In this document: positions 20,640 through 29,817 of the stretch, piece after piece
How positions within the stretch are numbered: the first letter of the stretch is position 1
Layout of the letters: the number at the start of each line of letters is the position of its first letter
From: Gautieria morchelliformis
Lineage: Eukaryota > Basidiomycota > Agaricomycetes > Gomphales > Gomphaceae
DNA length: 64,000 bases
Assembly (NCBI GenBank): GCA_015179125.1
Contig: WHVA01000016.1
Location: 124,001 to 188,000 of the forward strand
Direction: 5' to 3'
Notes under the pieces: generated by a model
Seen by the model: only the letters and a program-made list of their open reading frames with translations
The model's database searches: none
Told to the model about the DNA's origin: nothing
Position numbers and translations under genes: made by a program

Positions 20640-22882
20640 TCACGAACGTGCTTAAGGTTCGGTTTGTCTCCGAAAGCAGCTTCGTGAGGAGTTTGACCAT
20701 CGACTGCCTTAGTTGTGGTACGGTTCATCAGCCAAACAACGTGCCGAGCCGCCTCGCCCCACAGGAACCTCGGAAGCCCACTCGCATGGAGCAAGGCTCG
20801 TACACGCTCGACGATCGTGCGGTTGCGACGTTCGGCCACGCCGTTTTGCTGGGGTGTGTCATGCACGGTGAGTTTCTGTGTTGTTCCTCTTGACTTTAAA
20901 TGAACTGTGAATTCCTTTCCCAGATATTCACCTCCTCTATCCGAGTGGAGCGTTTTGACGCGAGCCTTCAGCTGCGTGTCACACCACGACTCATACTCCT
21001 TGTAGGCACTAAATGCCTCGTCTTTGGAGCGCAGCAGATAAAGGTGAGTCAAATGCGTCATATCATCCGTAAACGTGATATAGTAACGCTTCCCGGCTTT
21101 TGTGGTGACTGGAGCCGGTCCCCATAGATCGCTGTGGACTTCTTGTCCAAACGCCGTGGCTCTCGTGCCATCCCTGATCTTTGGGAACGGTTTCCGTGTG
21201 GCTTTTGCATATACGCAGGATTCGCAAAAAAAGGGGTCGCCTGACGGTAAGGTTTCAAGCTTTACTCCAGTTACAAAGCCCTTTGTAACTAATCTCCTGG
21301 CTATTTCAGGGGAAATATGACCCATTCTTCGATGGAATTGGTCCAGGGTAAGCACATCCTCAGCTGAGTTCGCTGTTTCCGGCTCATGTGATACGCGGTA
21401 GAGGCCGTGTCCGGTTTTTAGGACTGTGCCAACAAGCTGATCGTCTCGATCCCGTATGACACATTTGTCATCTGCAAATGATACGGCGAAACCAGCATCA
21501 TCGAGCCGTCCGATTGACACAAGAGTATACCCGACATCAGGTGAGTAAAAAACCTCGGTTAGATTAAGCTGGGATGTCGTAGCTCCATTTGGTACGTCAA
21601 TCCTCATCTCACCCGTCCCGACTGCGCTGAAATTCTTTCTGTTTGCAGCTCGGAAGGATTTTGGCGGTATTGGGGTATAACTTGTTACTGCGTCTCGGTA
21701 TGGCGTTATGTGTCTTGTGCATCCGGAGTCGTAGACTTCGGTCTGAGGTGAGTTTTCCGTTGCACTGTTGACCTCTGCGCATACTGCATGCGCATCCTCC
21801 TGATCAACGCTGACAAGTGAACAGGTATCACTTTCGTCATCTATGGGCAACTCCTCGCTCTTGCGATCATTTTCTAGGTCATCGTCGACTTCAGAAAACC
21901 AATCGCCTGCACAGTCCTCATCCGAGTCAGACTCGCAGTGTGACAGCAGTTGAGGTAGCTCGTCATCCGAGTCCCAATCAGCGAAGAAGGTGGCACCGTC
22001 TTCGCCATCTGATTCCACAGCCGCATTGGCAGAGCCGCCACCTCTAGGTGAGTCATGTTTCTTGTCACCAGTGGCTTTAGCAGGTTTAGGACACTTATTC
22101 TTATAGTATCCCATGTCGCCGCAGTTCCAGCAAGTACCCTTCGGTTTGCGCTCAAACTTCTTTCCCTTTCCATTTGCTGATACGAACATTGCTTCATCCT
22201 TTTCTTCACCTTTTCCACTAGTGTGCCCGGGGCAACGAGACTTGTGAGCAGCGTGTCTCTCGTACTCTTCAGACACTAACGTGATGAGCTCGTCAGGGTC
22301 TACGGTCTTGGTCGTACTGTAGAGCTTAGCGCCTGCTAGTAGGTTCGATGCGAAGGCGGAGAGGTGAGGGGGAAGGGATTTTATGATGGTTGACCGGTAA
22401 TCCTTTTCCTCGATGTCCACACCGTACGTTGCTAATTCTTCTTTCTTGACACGTAGGCCATCAAGAAATTCACGCACATTTCCTCTGTCGGGACATCTAG
22501 ACTCCATGAAGTGAGTGCGTAGGTCTGCCTGCGCAAACGCCCCCTTCGATGAGAACTCGGTTACAATGAGTTCCCATCGGTCCTTTAGAGATGGCTTCCC
22601 ATGGACGCGGATGAGGGTCGAGTTGGGGATTCGGTGAGTGAGGAGTGCTTTAGCCGTTCGTTCATCTTTGACCCATTTCGTGAGAGCTTCTTCTTCGTCA
22701 GTCGTGGGTGGAGTGCTGACTGTCGGCTGAATTGTAGTGCCATTGAAGTGCCCCCACAGACCCTTTGCTTCGACTGCGTCTTGGAAACGCATCGAGAATG
22801 CAGTCCAGTTGAGACCGTTGGCTAGGAGCTTGGGGACAGAGGAAGGGACGAGGTCGGTTGTGGTGAGCGTCGTGGTGGACAT
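20564..22882 (-). CDS. gag-pol: copia gag-protease-integrase half of the polyprotein
   Basis: Starts at ATG 22882 (MSTTTLTTTDLVPSS), about 60 nt inside the 5' LTR border. Domains in order: UBN2/gag region with TAFSMRFQDAVEAKGLW and FMESRCPDRGNVREFL, a zinc knuckle CWNCGDMGYYKNKC near residue 255, the protease motif VYDSGCTRHITP near 390, a GAG-pre-integrase block (FHRRMGHISPEIARRL), and the integrase core with DLWGP, FTDDMTHL, LHSDRGGEYLG and DTPQQNGVAERRNRT. The knuckle has Tyr where the metal-binding His is expected (GYYKNKC versus GHYKNKC), which should weaken zinc binding. The frame is lost at 20633-20637, giving an out-of-frame tail of about 25 residues to 20564. Confidence 0.92.
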   Translation of the reverse strand: MSTTTLTTTDLVPSSVPKLLANGLNWTAFSMRFQDAVEAKGLWGHFNGTTIQPTVSTPPTTDEEEALTKWVKDERTAKALLTHRIPNSTLIRVHGKPSLKDRWELIVTEFSSKGAFAQADLRTHFMESRCPDRGNVREFLDGLRVKKEELATYGVDIEEKDYRSTIIKSLPPHLSAFASNLLAGAKLYSTTKTVDPDELITLVSEEYERHAAHKSRCPGHTSGKGEEKDEAMFVSANGKGKKFERKPKGTCWNCGDMGYYKNKCPKPAKATGDKKHDSPRGGGSANAAVESDGEDGATFFADWDSDDELPQLLSHCESDSDEDCAGDWFSEVDDDLENDRKSEELPIDDESDTCSLVSVDQEDAHAVCAEVNSATENSPQTEVYDSGCTRHITPYRDAVTSYTPIPPKSFRAANRKNFSAVGTGEMRIDVPNGATTSQLNLTEVFYSPDVGYTLVSIGRLDDAGFAVSFADDKCVIRDRDDQLVGTVLKTGHGLYRVSHEPETANSAEDVLTLDQFHRRMGHISPEIARRLVTKGFVTGVKLETLPSGDPFFCESCVYAKATRKPFPKIRDGTRATAFGQEVHSDLWGPAPVTTKAGKRYYITFTDDMTHLTHLYLLRSKDEAFSAYKEYESWCDTQLKARVKTLHSDRGGEYLGKEFTVHLKSRGTTQKLTVHDTPQQNGVAERRNRTIVERVRALLHASGLPRFLWGEAARHVVWLMNRTTTKAVDGQTPHEAAFGDKPNLKHVREWGKECGYALKGATSSAVEYLKAAG

Positions 22883-22943
22883 TGCAGAGCGGGAGCAGCG
22901 GGGAACAAGTTTAGAGAGTAGTGGTATGCGGGGCCCAATAACC

Positions 22944-23179
22944 TGTAAGAGTTATATAAACTAGGGAATAATCTCAGTAGTTGCGTGAATGCAAAGTACT
23001 GAGGGAAGAGTGGCCTCTAGCTACCTAATATATAGTGCAGAAGAACAATGGTAACTAAACTACAATAGGCACGTAGAACAATAGATGAGTGGAACAATGA
23101 GACTGCGGCGCATACATGTCACAATGGGGTGACACGGGGTGACGCGGTTTGCCCCTGGCTTACGCGTTCTCCTCCTACA
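22944..23179 (-). repeat. 5' LTR of the copia element
   Basis: Partner of 18279-18514. The primer-site-like GGTTATTGGGCCCCGC lies directly inside it at 22943-22928 on the minus strand. Confidence 0.95.
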
Positions 23180-23265
23180 TAGTTGTCTGAGGTGCTTCAG
23201 ACATGTAGTTATGAACCCACAGCTCGAGACGTTCAAGCGCAGGAAGGGCTGTCCGGTACATGTTC
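23180..23265 (-). pseudogene. F-box/LRR-like gene, upstream exon piece beyond the copia insertion
   Basis: The minus strand reads DVNMYRTALPALERLELWVHNYM immediately to the right of the insertion. It begins with the TAGTT duplication and belongs with the LRR-like blocks at 17640-18278. See that entry for the uncertainty. Confidence 0.4.
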
Positions 23266-24329
23266 ACGTCAGTAATAGAACGACAATAGGTGAGGCATTA
23301 TGACACTGCAGGAAGAAAGGGTACTTAACTTAAGTACATTATGTACCGATAAATCAGTGCGGAAGGTACCAAATTTAAGTGCTCGCGTAGCTGAATTTAA
23401 GTGCACCGGTCAATTGGCATGACCCCGAAATCTAGTAGAGAGAATGTCTATTTCAGAAACAATTTACACTGATTTTCAGCCTTTTTTGTACTTAAAATTG
23501 CAGTTATAAAATACTGATAAATCAGTGCATTATACTACTGAATGTAGTTCTGAAATACATGAAAAAGTAACTGGGTCGGAAAACGGCGCAGACCAGATGA
23601 GTACGCGATACGATGCAGGAAAACACAAAAATGATGAGTGGGAGAGGATCGAGCACTGTGAAAAAATGAATAACGGCGGAGGCAATTTCAGCGATGGGAC
23701 AATAAAAAGAATACTTTATGCAGCAATAACTGTAATAAGGCGGCTATGGATCAGGGGTGATCACCGCGAGCCTTAGCAGACGGGATCGGCTGCGAAGTGG
23801 AATATGGGAAATCGAGAGAGAGAAGGCAGAGATGGTTAAGACACACCTGGCGTTTTGTTTTTCTCGCTCCGGAGCTTCCAGTGGCAGTAGAGGATGATGT
23901 TTTATTCAGGGCACCCTGATCAAGTCCACTTGAGCATGGGTATACGAGTGTATGATGAAAAAAAAAAAACCTTGGCAACCATCGTTATCTTAGCGGTCTG
24001 CAGTCAAGTCGGGAGCGGCCATACGACAAATGGCCATGATCTAATCTTTCCCCTGCCCTTGGCCGGTTGGAAGGAAGTTGTTAGATATGTAGAGCTGAAC
24101 CGCTGGACCGCTGGCTGGAGCGAGGACGCCTACGCATGCGGCGACACAGGCGAGGGGGTGTACAAGGCGCGGTGGGGAGAGGGGCCAAGAAAGGAGGGTG
24201 GGGTGCGGGTGCGCGGTAATGTGCATAGGATAGCATAGATACCAATCGGTCGCTATTGGTTATGGGTACTGGTACTGGTCATGGTTATGGTGCATGATTG
24301 TGGTGGTACATGGGCGATGGGCGATATAC
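23266..24329. other. Intergenic, with a CACTGCAGGAA-type foldback repeat
   Basis: No supported gene. CACTGCAGGAA at 23304-23314 is followed by self-complementary CTTAACTTAAGTAC and by repeated TTTAAGTGC/ATAAATCAGTGC motifs (23318-23535). Similar sequence, ending in TCCTACAGTG or TCCTGCAGTG, occurs at about 27845-27990 and 40580-40836, so this looks like a small MITE family. Confidence 0.4.
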
Positions 24330-25080
24330 GACTTCCACATCGAAGACCAAGTCCAGACGAAGCGCTGCGGCCACCTCACGGGCAAGGTCGTCGTGCCCCC
24401 GTCGGAGTTCTCCTCCGGATACGCGCCGCCGTCGCCGCGCGTGAGGCCATCCGCACCGCGTACACCCAGCCCGGCGAGGAGTACGTGGTGGGCAGCCCCG
24501 CGGGCGCCCTGGGCCGAGATATGGTGATCATTGCGCGGACGGACGCGATGCAGGTGGAAGGGTTGGAGCGCGCGATTGAAAGGCTGAAAGGCGCGTGCCA
24601 CGAGGGCGCGGATGCCTGTTTCATCGAGGGCGTGCGCACGAGGGAGGAGGTGGGGCGCGTCGTGGAGGCCGTGAAGCCCGTGCCGGTGCTGGTGAATGTC
24701 ATCTCGGGCGGGCTGACGCCGTCGTTTACGATCAAGGAGGCGGAGGAGATGGGCGCGAAGATTATCAGTGAGCCGCGCCGCGCATCGTGCTTTATTATGG
24801 CGCACGCCTAATCGATCTCGCTTGGCAGTCTTCTCCCTCGTGTCCGCCGTCGCAGCCGTGCATGGCATCCGCGCCGCGATGCACTCGCTCAAGAAGACCG
24901 GCACCGACTTCCCGAGCGCGCAGGGCATGGACCCGCGCGGGTTCTTTGAGCTCCTGTACGTCTTGCCTTCGCCGCCGCGCTCCTGGGCTTTTTGCTGACG
25001 TTTTGCTTTGTGACAGGGGGCTCGACGATATCGTGGCGTTTGACGGGAAGGTCGGGTCGGATGCGTCTGCGAGTGTTTAG
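24330..25080 (+). pseudogene. PEP-mutase/isocitrate-lyase superfamily gene, 5'-truncated and frameshifted
   Basis: Begins inside the catalytic core with FHIEDQVQTKRCGHLTGK, which carries the KRCGH signature of the methylisocitrate lyase/oxaloacetate hydrolase branch. After SEF at about 24408 the frame shifts by one base to RIRAAVAAREAIR, IARTDAMQVEGLERAIERL, CFIEGVRTREEV and VLVNVISGGLTPSFTIKEA. Two introns are clear: 24778-24828 (GTGAGC...GGCAG) and 24956-25016 (GTACGT...GACAG). Splicing gives VSAVAAVHGIRAAMHSLKKT, GMDPRGFFELLG, LDDIVAFDGKVG and a stop at 25078-25080. The N-terminal TIM-barrel strands are missing upstream, and the 1-nt shift breaks the frame, so this is a relic. Members cleave or hydrolyse C-C or C-P bonds of 2-oxo or hydroxy acids; the exact substrate cannot be set from the sequence. 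Confidence 0.85.
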
Positions 25081-26050
25081 GCGTGCGCCTCCGCCACCCT
25101 ATACCACCCACCACCTTTCCCGTCTCGCTCGCCTCGTTCATTCACTCATTCACCCGTCCCCACGCACTGCCCGCGTCCTGTCCGCCCGTTCGTTCATCCA
25201 TCCGTCCGTATTCAGTATCCATTGCGCCTGTTGATTCTTGCATTCCCGCATCGCCTATGCACCATACCTCGGGTCAATAGACTTGAATATACACGCACCA
25301 CTGGGATTTTTTCAAGCGTCTTGTAGTGTTTAGACTTGGCTCTGTGTCAGTAAAAATAATAATAAGTCAACCTAGACACACTGGAAGCTGATGCATGCTG
25401 CTTACATCGAATATGAGCACACGCTGCGCAGTGGCGAACCTGGCGCAGTGCGGTGTGTAAGTTACGAAACGACATGCCCTGTGAAATAGCGAATAACGGC
25501 ACATACACGGGCGACACTCCATCAACGAGGGAGGCCTGCGCCAGGCGCAGACTCGCTGGAATCATTGAATACAAATGTCCAGTGTAGAGCCTGCAGTCAC
25601 TGCATACACGCGCCGTCGTGAAAGAAAGAAAAAAGTACGAGAGCGAGAGTGAGACACACAGGGAGCAAAGCGACTCACCCTCAAAGTTGGTGCTAGTACA
25701 CCCCGTGGCATTATATGTGTACCCGTCGAATATGCTCGTGTCTTGAAGAGGCGGCCGACACAAAGTCAGAATCAATTATATGCGTGGCAAAGATTGTTGA
25801 AAGTGTTACTTACGTTGAGGTAGAGACTGAGATATGCTACTGGTATCGAAGGCCTGTGCAAAAACAGCTCATGGATATACACAATTGAGGGTATTAAGCG
25901 GCAATAATGAGGACATGAAAAGGTGACTTACTTAGAATTTGCCTGGTTGCAGACTCCATCATCTAACCGAGGACGTGTTCGTCGAGTTCAAGAGTAGTTA
26001 TCGTTGATGTGAACGGTTGTTCGTTGTTGGGGGGTCATGGCGGTAGGAAG
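25081..26050 (-). other. 3' flank of the lyase relic and a possible small multi-exon gene on the minus strand
   Basis: 25081-25340 looks like a 3' UTR (pyrimidine-rich, no ORF). On the minus strand from about 25965 down are exon-like pieces with good splice signals: ATGATGGAGTCTGC (MMESATRQI) with donor GTAAGTCACC, acceptor TTGCACAG near 25856 followed by PSIPVAYLSLYLN and donor GTAAGTAACA, and a piece at 25775-25680 (CRPPLQDTSIFDGYTYN) with donor GTGAGTCGC. No family recognised. The pieces could be a short secreted or membrane protein gene, or chance. Confidence 0.25.
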
Positions 26051-26426
26051 TGTTATTGGATTCTAGAGGGGCATGCATCATCATCAATGGATTATCCTCC
26101 TAGGGGCATACACCATCATCAATGGATTATCCACCTAGGGGCACACAGCATCATCATTGACATCATTAGTGATGTATGCACTCCTAATCCAATGTTCCAT
26201 AGGGGTTTACCCCTGTTCACCACTGTATAAGTAGCTAGGACTTTAGCTACAACAAATCATTGGTTTTAGCCCATTCACTCACATTGTTGAGTCCAGTCGA
26301 GTGAGTTAACAGTGTCCTCACTATCAGTCTCAAGTTCTTTTCCCTACATCTCCTGCACTCGAGTTAATGTGCAGACTCCTCCCGGTCCTTCCCATCATGG
26401 CAAGGCAATGAAATAACGAAATAACA
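26051..26426 (+). repeat. 5' LTR of the TRIM-like element
   Basis: Contains direct repeats of CATCATCAATGGATTATCC(T/A)CCTAGGGG and a TATAAGTAGC motif at 26225-26234 that may be the promoter. Same length and, by eye, same sequence as 27239-27614. Confidence 0.92.
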
Positions 26427-27238
26427 GATTAAAAGTCTCATGGTCTCACCATGAGCTCTCTCTCTATACGACACACGGATTTACAAACCGTACGACGGTC
26501 TTCGACCACTTATGATGCACACTACATGTGCAACGACCAACAACAACATTGATTCAACCTTTCCACATCTATCCTTCATCGCTAGGGACTATCAAGAGGT
26601 CCTTATACCTTCTGGATGACGCATAGACCTCAACCGCCACTCCATCGTCATTTATGACCGCACCCGCGCTCTATTTCCCTCCAGGACAGCATGGACGACG
26701 ACACACACTTCAAGGAGTGTGCATACATCTCTGGGACGCACAAAGAGGTTCCCAGACCCTTTCTTTCGACGGATAAGCCGCGCCGGCCGCGCAGCTTTCA
26801 CTGCATTATGATTGTGACTTGCACCGGGCATGCCACCCCTGTTTCCATGATTCCCATGTCAATTTTCATGTGAAACGACACCAGTAACATCACCCCATGC
26901 AGGGCTCACCATTTACTCATTCAACACCCTTATTCCCTTCGATTTCTCTTTTCACCGGCACCCTGGAATTTTCTAAGGCATTCACTATTCACTTACCTAC
27001 CCAAGGATGTTTCTCTAGGCCCTGACGGCTTTACCGTTCATTCCAGGCACCCATAAGCTTCAGGACCGCCACAGGGTCTTGCATTATGGAGAGCCCTATC
27101 CAGGGCACCGTTTCCTGTGTATCCTGACTCCAAGTACATTTCCATGAGCACCCCCCTGACCCATTCATAAAATCACTGTCAATATGCAAGCTCTCCATAT
27201 CCTAGTGAGCCTAGGGATACGTCAAGCTTGAGGGGGAG

Positions 27239-27614
27239 TGTTATTGGATTCTAGAGGGGCATGCATCATCATCAATGGATTATCCTCCTAGGGGCATACA
27301 CCATCATCAATGGATTATCCACCTAGGGGCACACAGCATCATCATTGACATCATTAGTGATGTATGCACTCCTAATCCAATGTTCCATAGGGGTTTACCC
27401 CTGTTCACCACTGTATAAGTAGCTAGGACTTTAGCTACAACAAATCATTGGTTTTAGCCCATTCACTCACATTGTTGAGTCCAGTCGAGTGAGTTAACAG
27501 TGTCCTCACTATCAGTCTCAAGTTCTTTTCCCTACATCTCCTGCACTCGAGTTAATGTGCAGACTCCTCCCGGTCCTTCCCATCATGGCAAGGCAATGAA
27601 ATAACGAAATAACA
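27239..27614 (+). repeat. 3' LTR of the TRIM-like element
   Basis: See 26051-26426. Preceded directly by the polypurine tract at 27226-27238. Confidence 0.92.
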
Positions 27615-27619
27615 GGAAG

Positions 27620-28199
27620 GAGTTGCAATTTGGAAAGTGTCGGACATTGAATTGACTTACCAAATCTCATTATTGCACGCACATGCGGCCCAAACCCTAG
27701 AGCCGTTTTCCGCAGCGCTAGACGATGTGATGGTTCTTTGCTGTGCTCACAATGATTTGCTTGTGCTAACTTAGTAAGTGAATTTGTCATCTCAAGACTC
27801 GAAGCAGTCGGCGTGCTACGGTGACTTGGACTGCTGCTTTTGGGTAGCTTATTTTAAGTGCCCAAATGTACTTAATTTTGGTGTTAGCTAAAATTATTTC
27901 CCTGACACTGATTTTGGGGTGAAAAAAGCTACTGAAAATAAGTACTAGTGCAAAAAGTACTTATTTTAAGTGCCCACTATTCCTACAGTGATGATCGATG
28001 ATGTTGCTGGAACGCTGAGCTTGTCATCGCCTGAATCCACGTCGGACACAGGTGTTCTCTAGAAGAAACTTTGTCCTTGCTGGTTGGATGGGCGATGATA
28101 GTAGGAGGGAAGCCGTTGTGTCTTTTGAGTTCAACAGGCACCCACTTGGATCCGTCACGTGATAACAAACACGACTGTCCCCTCTAGCTCTACACAAAT
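27620..28199. other. Intergenic; MITE-like fragment at about 27845-27990
   Basis: A short minus-strand ORF ending near 27655 has a GTAAGT donor but no recognisable domain. 27845-27990 carries two direct copies of TTATTTTAAGTGCCCA and ends CTATTCCTACAGTG, matching the small repeat family seen at 23304 and 40836. A CACGTG motif lies at 28156-28161. Confidence 0.35.
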
Positions 28200-29040
28200 C
28201 GCTTCCCTGAGCTATTCACTATGGCGTCTTCGATTGGCCCCTTTGTCCAGGCCGTGTGGGCACTTGTCGGGGATGGCAAGCGTCCCGCTGTCGCAGACGA
28301 CACTGTGCGTCGAACTACCTCGCGCGCTGAAATATAATGATTTCGGTTTTGGAAGCTTGTCACTCAGGCGTTAAGGTTCCTCTCTACAGCTATCCGGTCA
28401 GGTCTATTCCGCGATCTCTTCGGTAGCCTGGACACAATCCCTTGTGAATGGCGTCGTTGTACCCAATGTGGAATTGCGAGGTATGGACTACACGCTCCGC
28501 TATGGCGAGCCTACGCTCAGCCAGGTCAGATCACGAGACGGAGCAGTTCGAGGATGACCCACTCGAGTACATCCGCATTGATCTCTCGATCCCGTCGGTC
28601 TCGATCGGTGGCAGCAGCGAAGGAACAACGCGCCGCCACGCCGCCACAGATGTCCTGCGCGCCCTCGTCGGAGCCGGATCGGAAGCGGACACAACGGAGT
28701 GCGTATCCACGTGGGTGTCCGAGGACCTGCAAGCGTTCAAAGTGGATCCGAGCGCGAACTGGAAACGCAAAGACCGTGCAATATACCTCCTTACGGCGAT
28801 CGCGGCAAGGGGCTCTACGAACTTTCCGCAATTTTTATTATTACTTCGGTTCAGTCATGGGTTGAACGCGTGTCTGCACATGTGTATGTAGCAAGGTGTG
28901 ACGTCGACGAATGCGCTGGTGTCGTGTACTGGTTTGCCGAAAATGTTCTGGGCGATCTGGAGGCCACACAGGGAGCGTGCACCCCATCCCGCAGGTTGAC
29001 GCTATACGGTACCTGTATACGTTCAGGAATCAGGTTTGTG
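28200..29040 (+). pseudogene. CSE1/exportin-2 (importin-alpha re-exporter) fragment, multiply frameshifted
   Basis: Reads in pieces as the middle of the HEAT-repeat exportin CSE1: PFVQAVWALVGDGKRPAVAD, a candidate intron after 28307 (GTGCGT...), QALRFLSTAIRSGLFRDLFG, then after a frame change LVNGVVVPNVELR, an intron ending before ETEQFEDDPLEYIRIDL, then TRRHAATDVLRALVG, NWKRKDRAIYLLTAIAARGS, FAENVLGDLEA and VDAIRYLYTFRNQ. The EQFEDDPxEYIRxDL and NWKxKDxAIYLxTAxAxxG blocks are hallmark CSE1 motifs. In intact form the protein carries importin-alpha out of the nucleus with Ran-GTP and is essential. Here both ends are missing and at least three frame changes occur, so this is a dead partial copy; a functional gene must exist elsewhere in the genome. 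Confidence 0.85.
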
Positions 29041-29099
29041 ATGGTGCAGTTTCTTCTTGTCAGGTGTCTACTTTAAGAATTTCTGGTGTGCGAACAACG

Positions 29100-29381
29100 G
29101 GAATCAAGGCCTTCGAGTACTGAAATTCTCATGATAATTACGCTGAATATGTAGCTCCTATGGCACGGAAACTAAGTGACAAAGCTAATGAAAATTCTAC
29201 TGATCCAACCACTTAAATAATTTCATTGGTTTTTTCTATGGGAATCAAGGCCTTCGAGCACTGAAATTCTCATGATAATTACGTTGAATATGTAGTTCCT
29301 ATGGCACAGAAACTAAGTGACAAAGCCACTGAAAACTTTACTGATCCAACCACTTAAATATTTTCATTGGTTTTTTCTAGG
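29100..29381. repeat. Two tandem 141-bp units
   Basis: 29100-29240 and 29241-29381 are about 93% alike by eye (GGAATCAAGGCCTTCGAG...TTTCATTGGTTTTTTCTA). A/T-rich, no ORF. The following 29390-29500 holds TTCAATGG/CCACTGA motifs like those at 16680-16930. Confidence 0.85.
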
Positions 29382-29509
29382 AAACCTGGTAAGCCCAAAT
29401 TTCATTGGTTTGTTTCAATGGGGGCTGTTTCAATGAGGTACCCACTGAAAACAGAAACCCCGTGGGTAAACCCACTGGGTTTCAATGGATTCACTATCCA
29501 CAGTGAAGC

Positions 29510-29745
29510 TGGCATTGCTACATTGTTCCCTGTTTTTTTTTCTTCTTCTTTTGTTTGATGAAAATATGAACGGCGGCCGGTTTTTCTTGCGAAGCTCAGT
29601 GCTAGACGACACGAGTGCACCGCATCGTATGATACATGCCTCACAAACGACCCGCAGGCACGTACGGACATCGATCTTACTGGGTCACGATATTGTATGC
29701 TATATATGACAAGACAGACCGAGATGGATGATAGAACACGACGGC
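29510..29745. repeat. Inverted copy of the repeat at 6422-6660
   Basis: GGCATTGCTACATTGTTCC...TTACTGGGTCA...CAGACCGAGATGG is the reverse complement, with divergence, of 6422-6660. No gene. Confidence 0.55.
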
Positions 29746-29817
29746 CGTCAGCATAGGACGCGACGTCACATACAACACGATACCCCAGCAGAGCACGTCA
29801 AGATAAACATATAGTGG

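Larger units (their letters stand above)
18279..23179 (-). mobile_element. Ty1/copia LTR retrotransposon, young, with TSD TAGTT
   Basis: Two 236-bp LTRs (18279-18514 and 22944-23179) that differ at only two positions by eye. Perfect TAGTT duplications lie at 18274-18278 and 23180-23184. A polypurine tract TTTGAGGGGGAGTG (minus strand) abuts the 3' LTR. GGTTATTGGGCCCCGC follows the 5' LTR and resembles the half-tRNA initiator-Met primer site used by many copia elements. The domain order gag, protease, integrase, RT, RNase H is that of Ty1/copia. Coding capacity is complete apart from a 1-nt frame break at 20633-20637. Confidence 0.95.
26051..27614 (+). mobile_element. Compact non-autonomous LTR retrotransposon (TRIM-like), LTRs identical by eye
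   Basis: Two 376-bp LTRs (26051-26426 and 27239-27614), TGTTATTGG...AAATAACA, flanked by perfect GGAAG duplications (26046-26050 and 27615-27619). The internal part is 812 bp, has no gag or pol motif, and ends in a polypurine tract CTTGAGGGGGAGTG that equals the tract of the copia element at 18.5 kb. I found no difference between the LTRs, so insertion must be recent. Small ORFs inside (for example 26691-26873) show no domain. It presumably moves using proteins supplied by a Ty1/copia element (inference from the polypurine tract and the 5-bp TSD). Confidence 0.9.

Noticed and set aside
24260..25141. Minus-strand ORF of 293 residues
   Set aside because: Antisense to the lyase-superfamily relic; low-complexity Arg/His-rich product and no motif.
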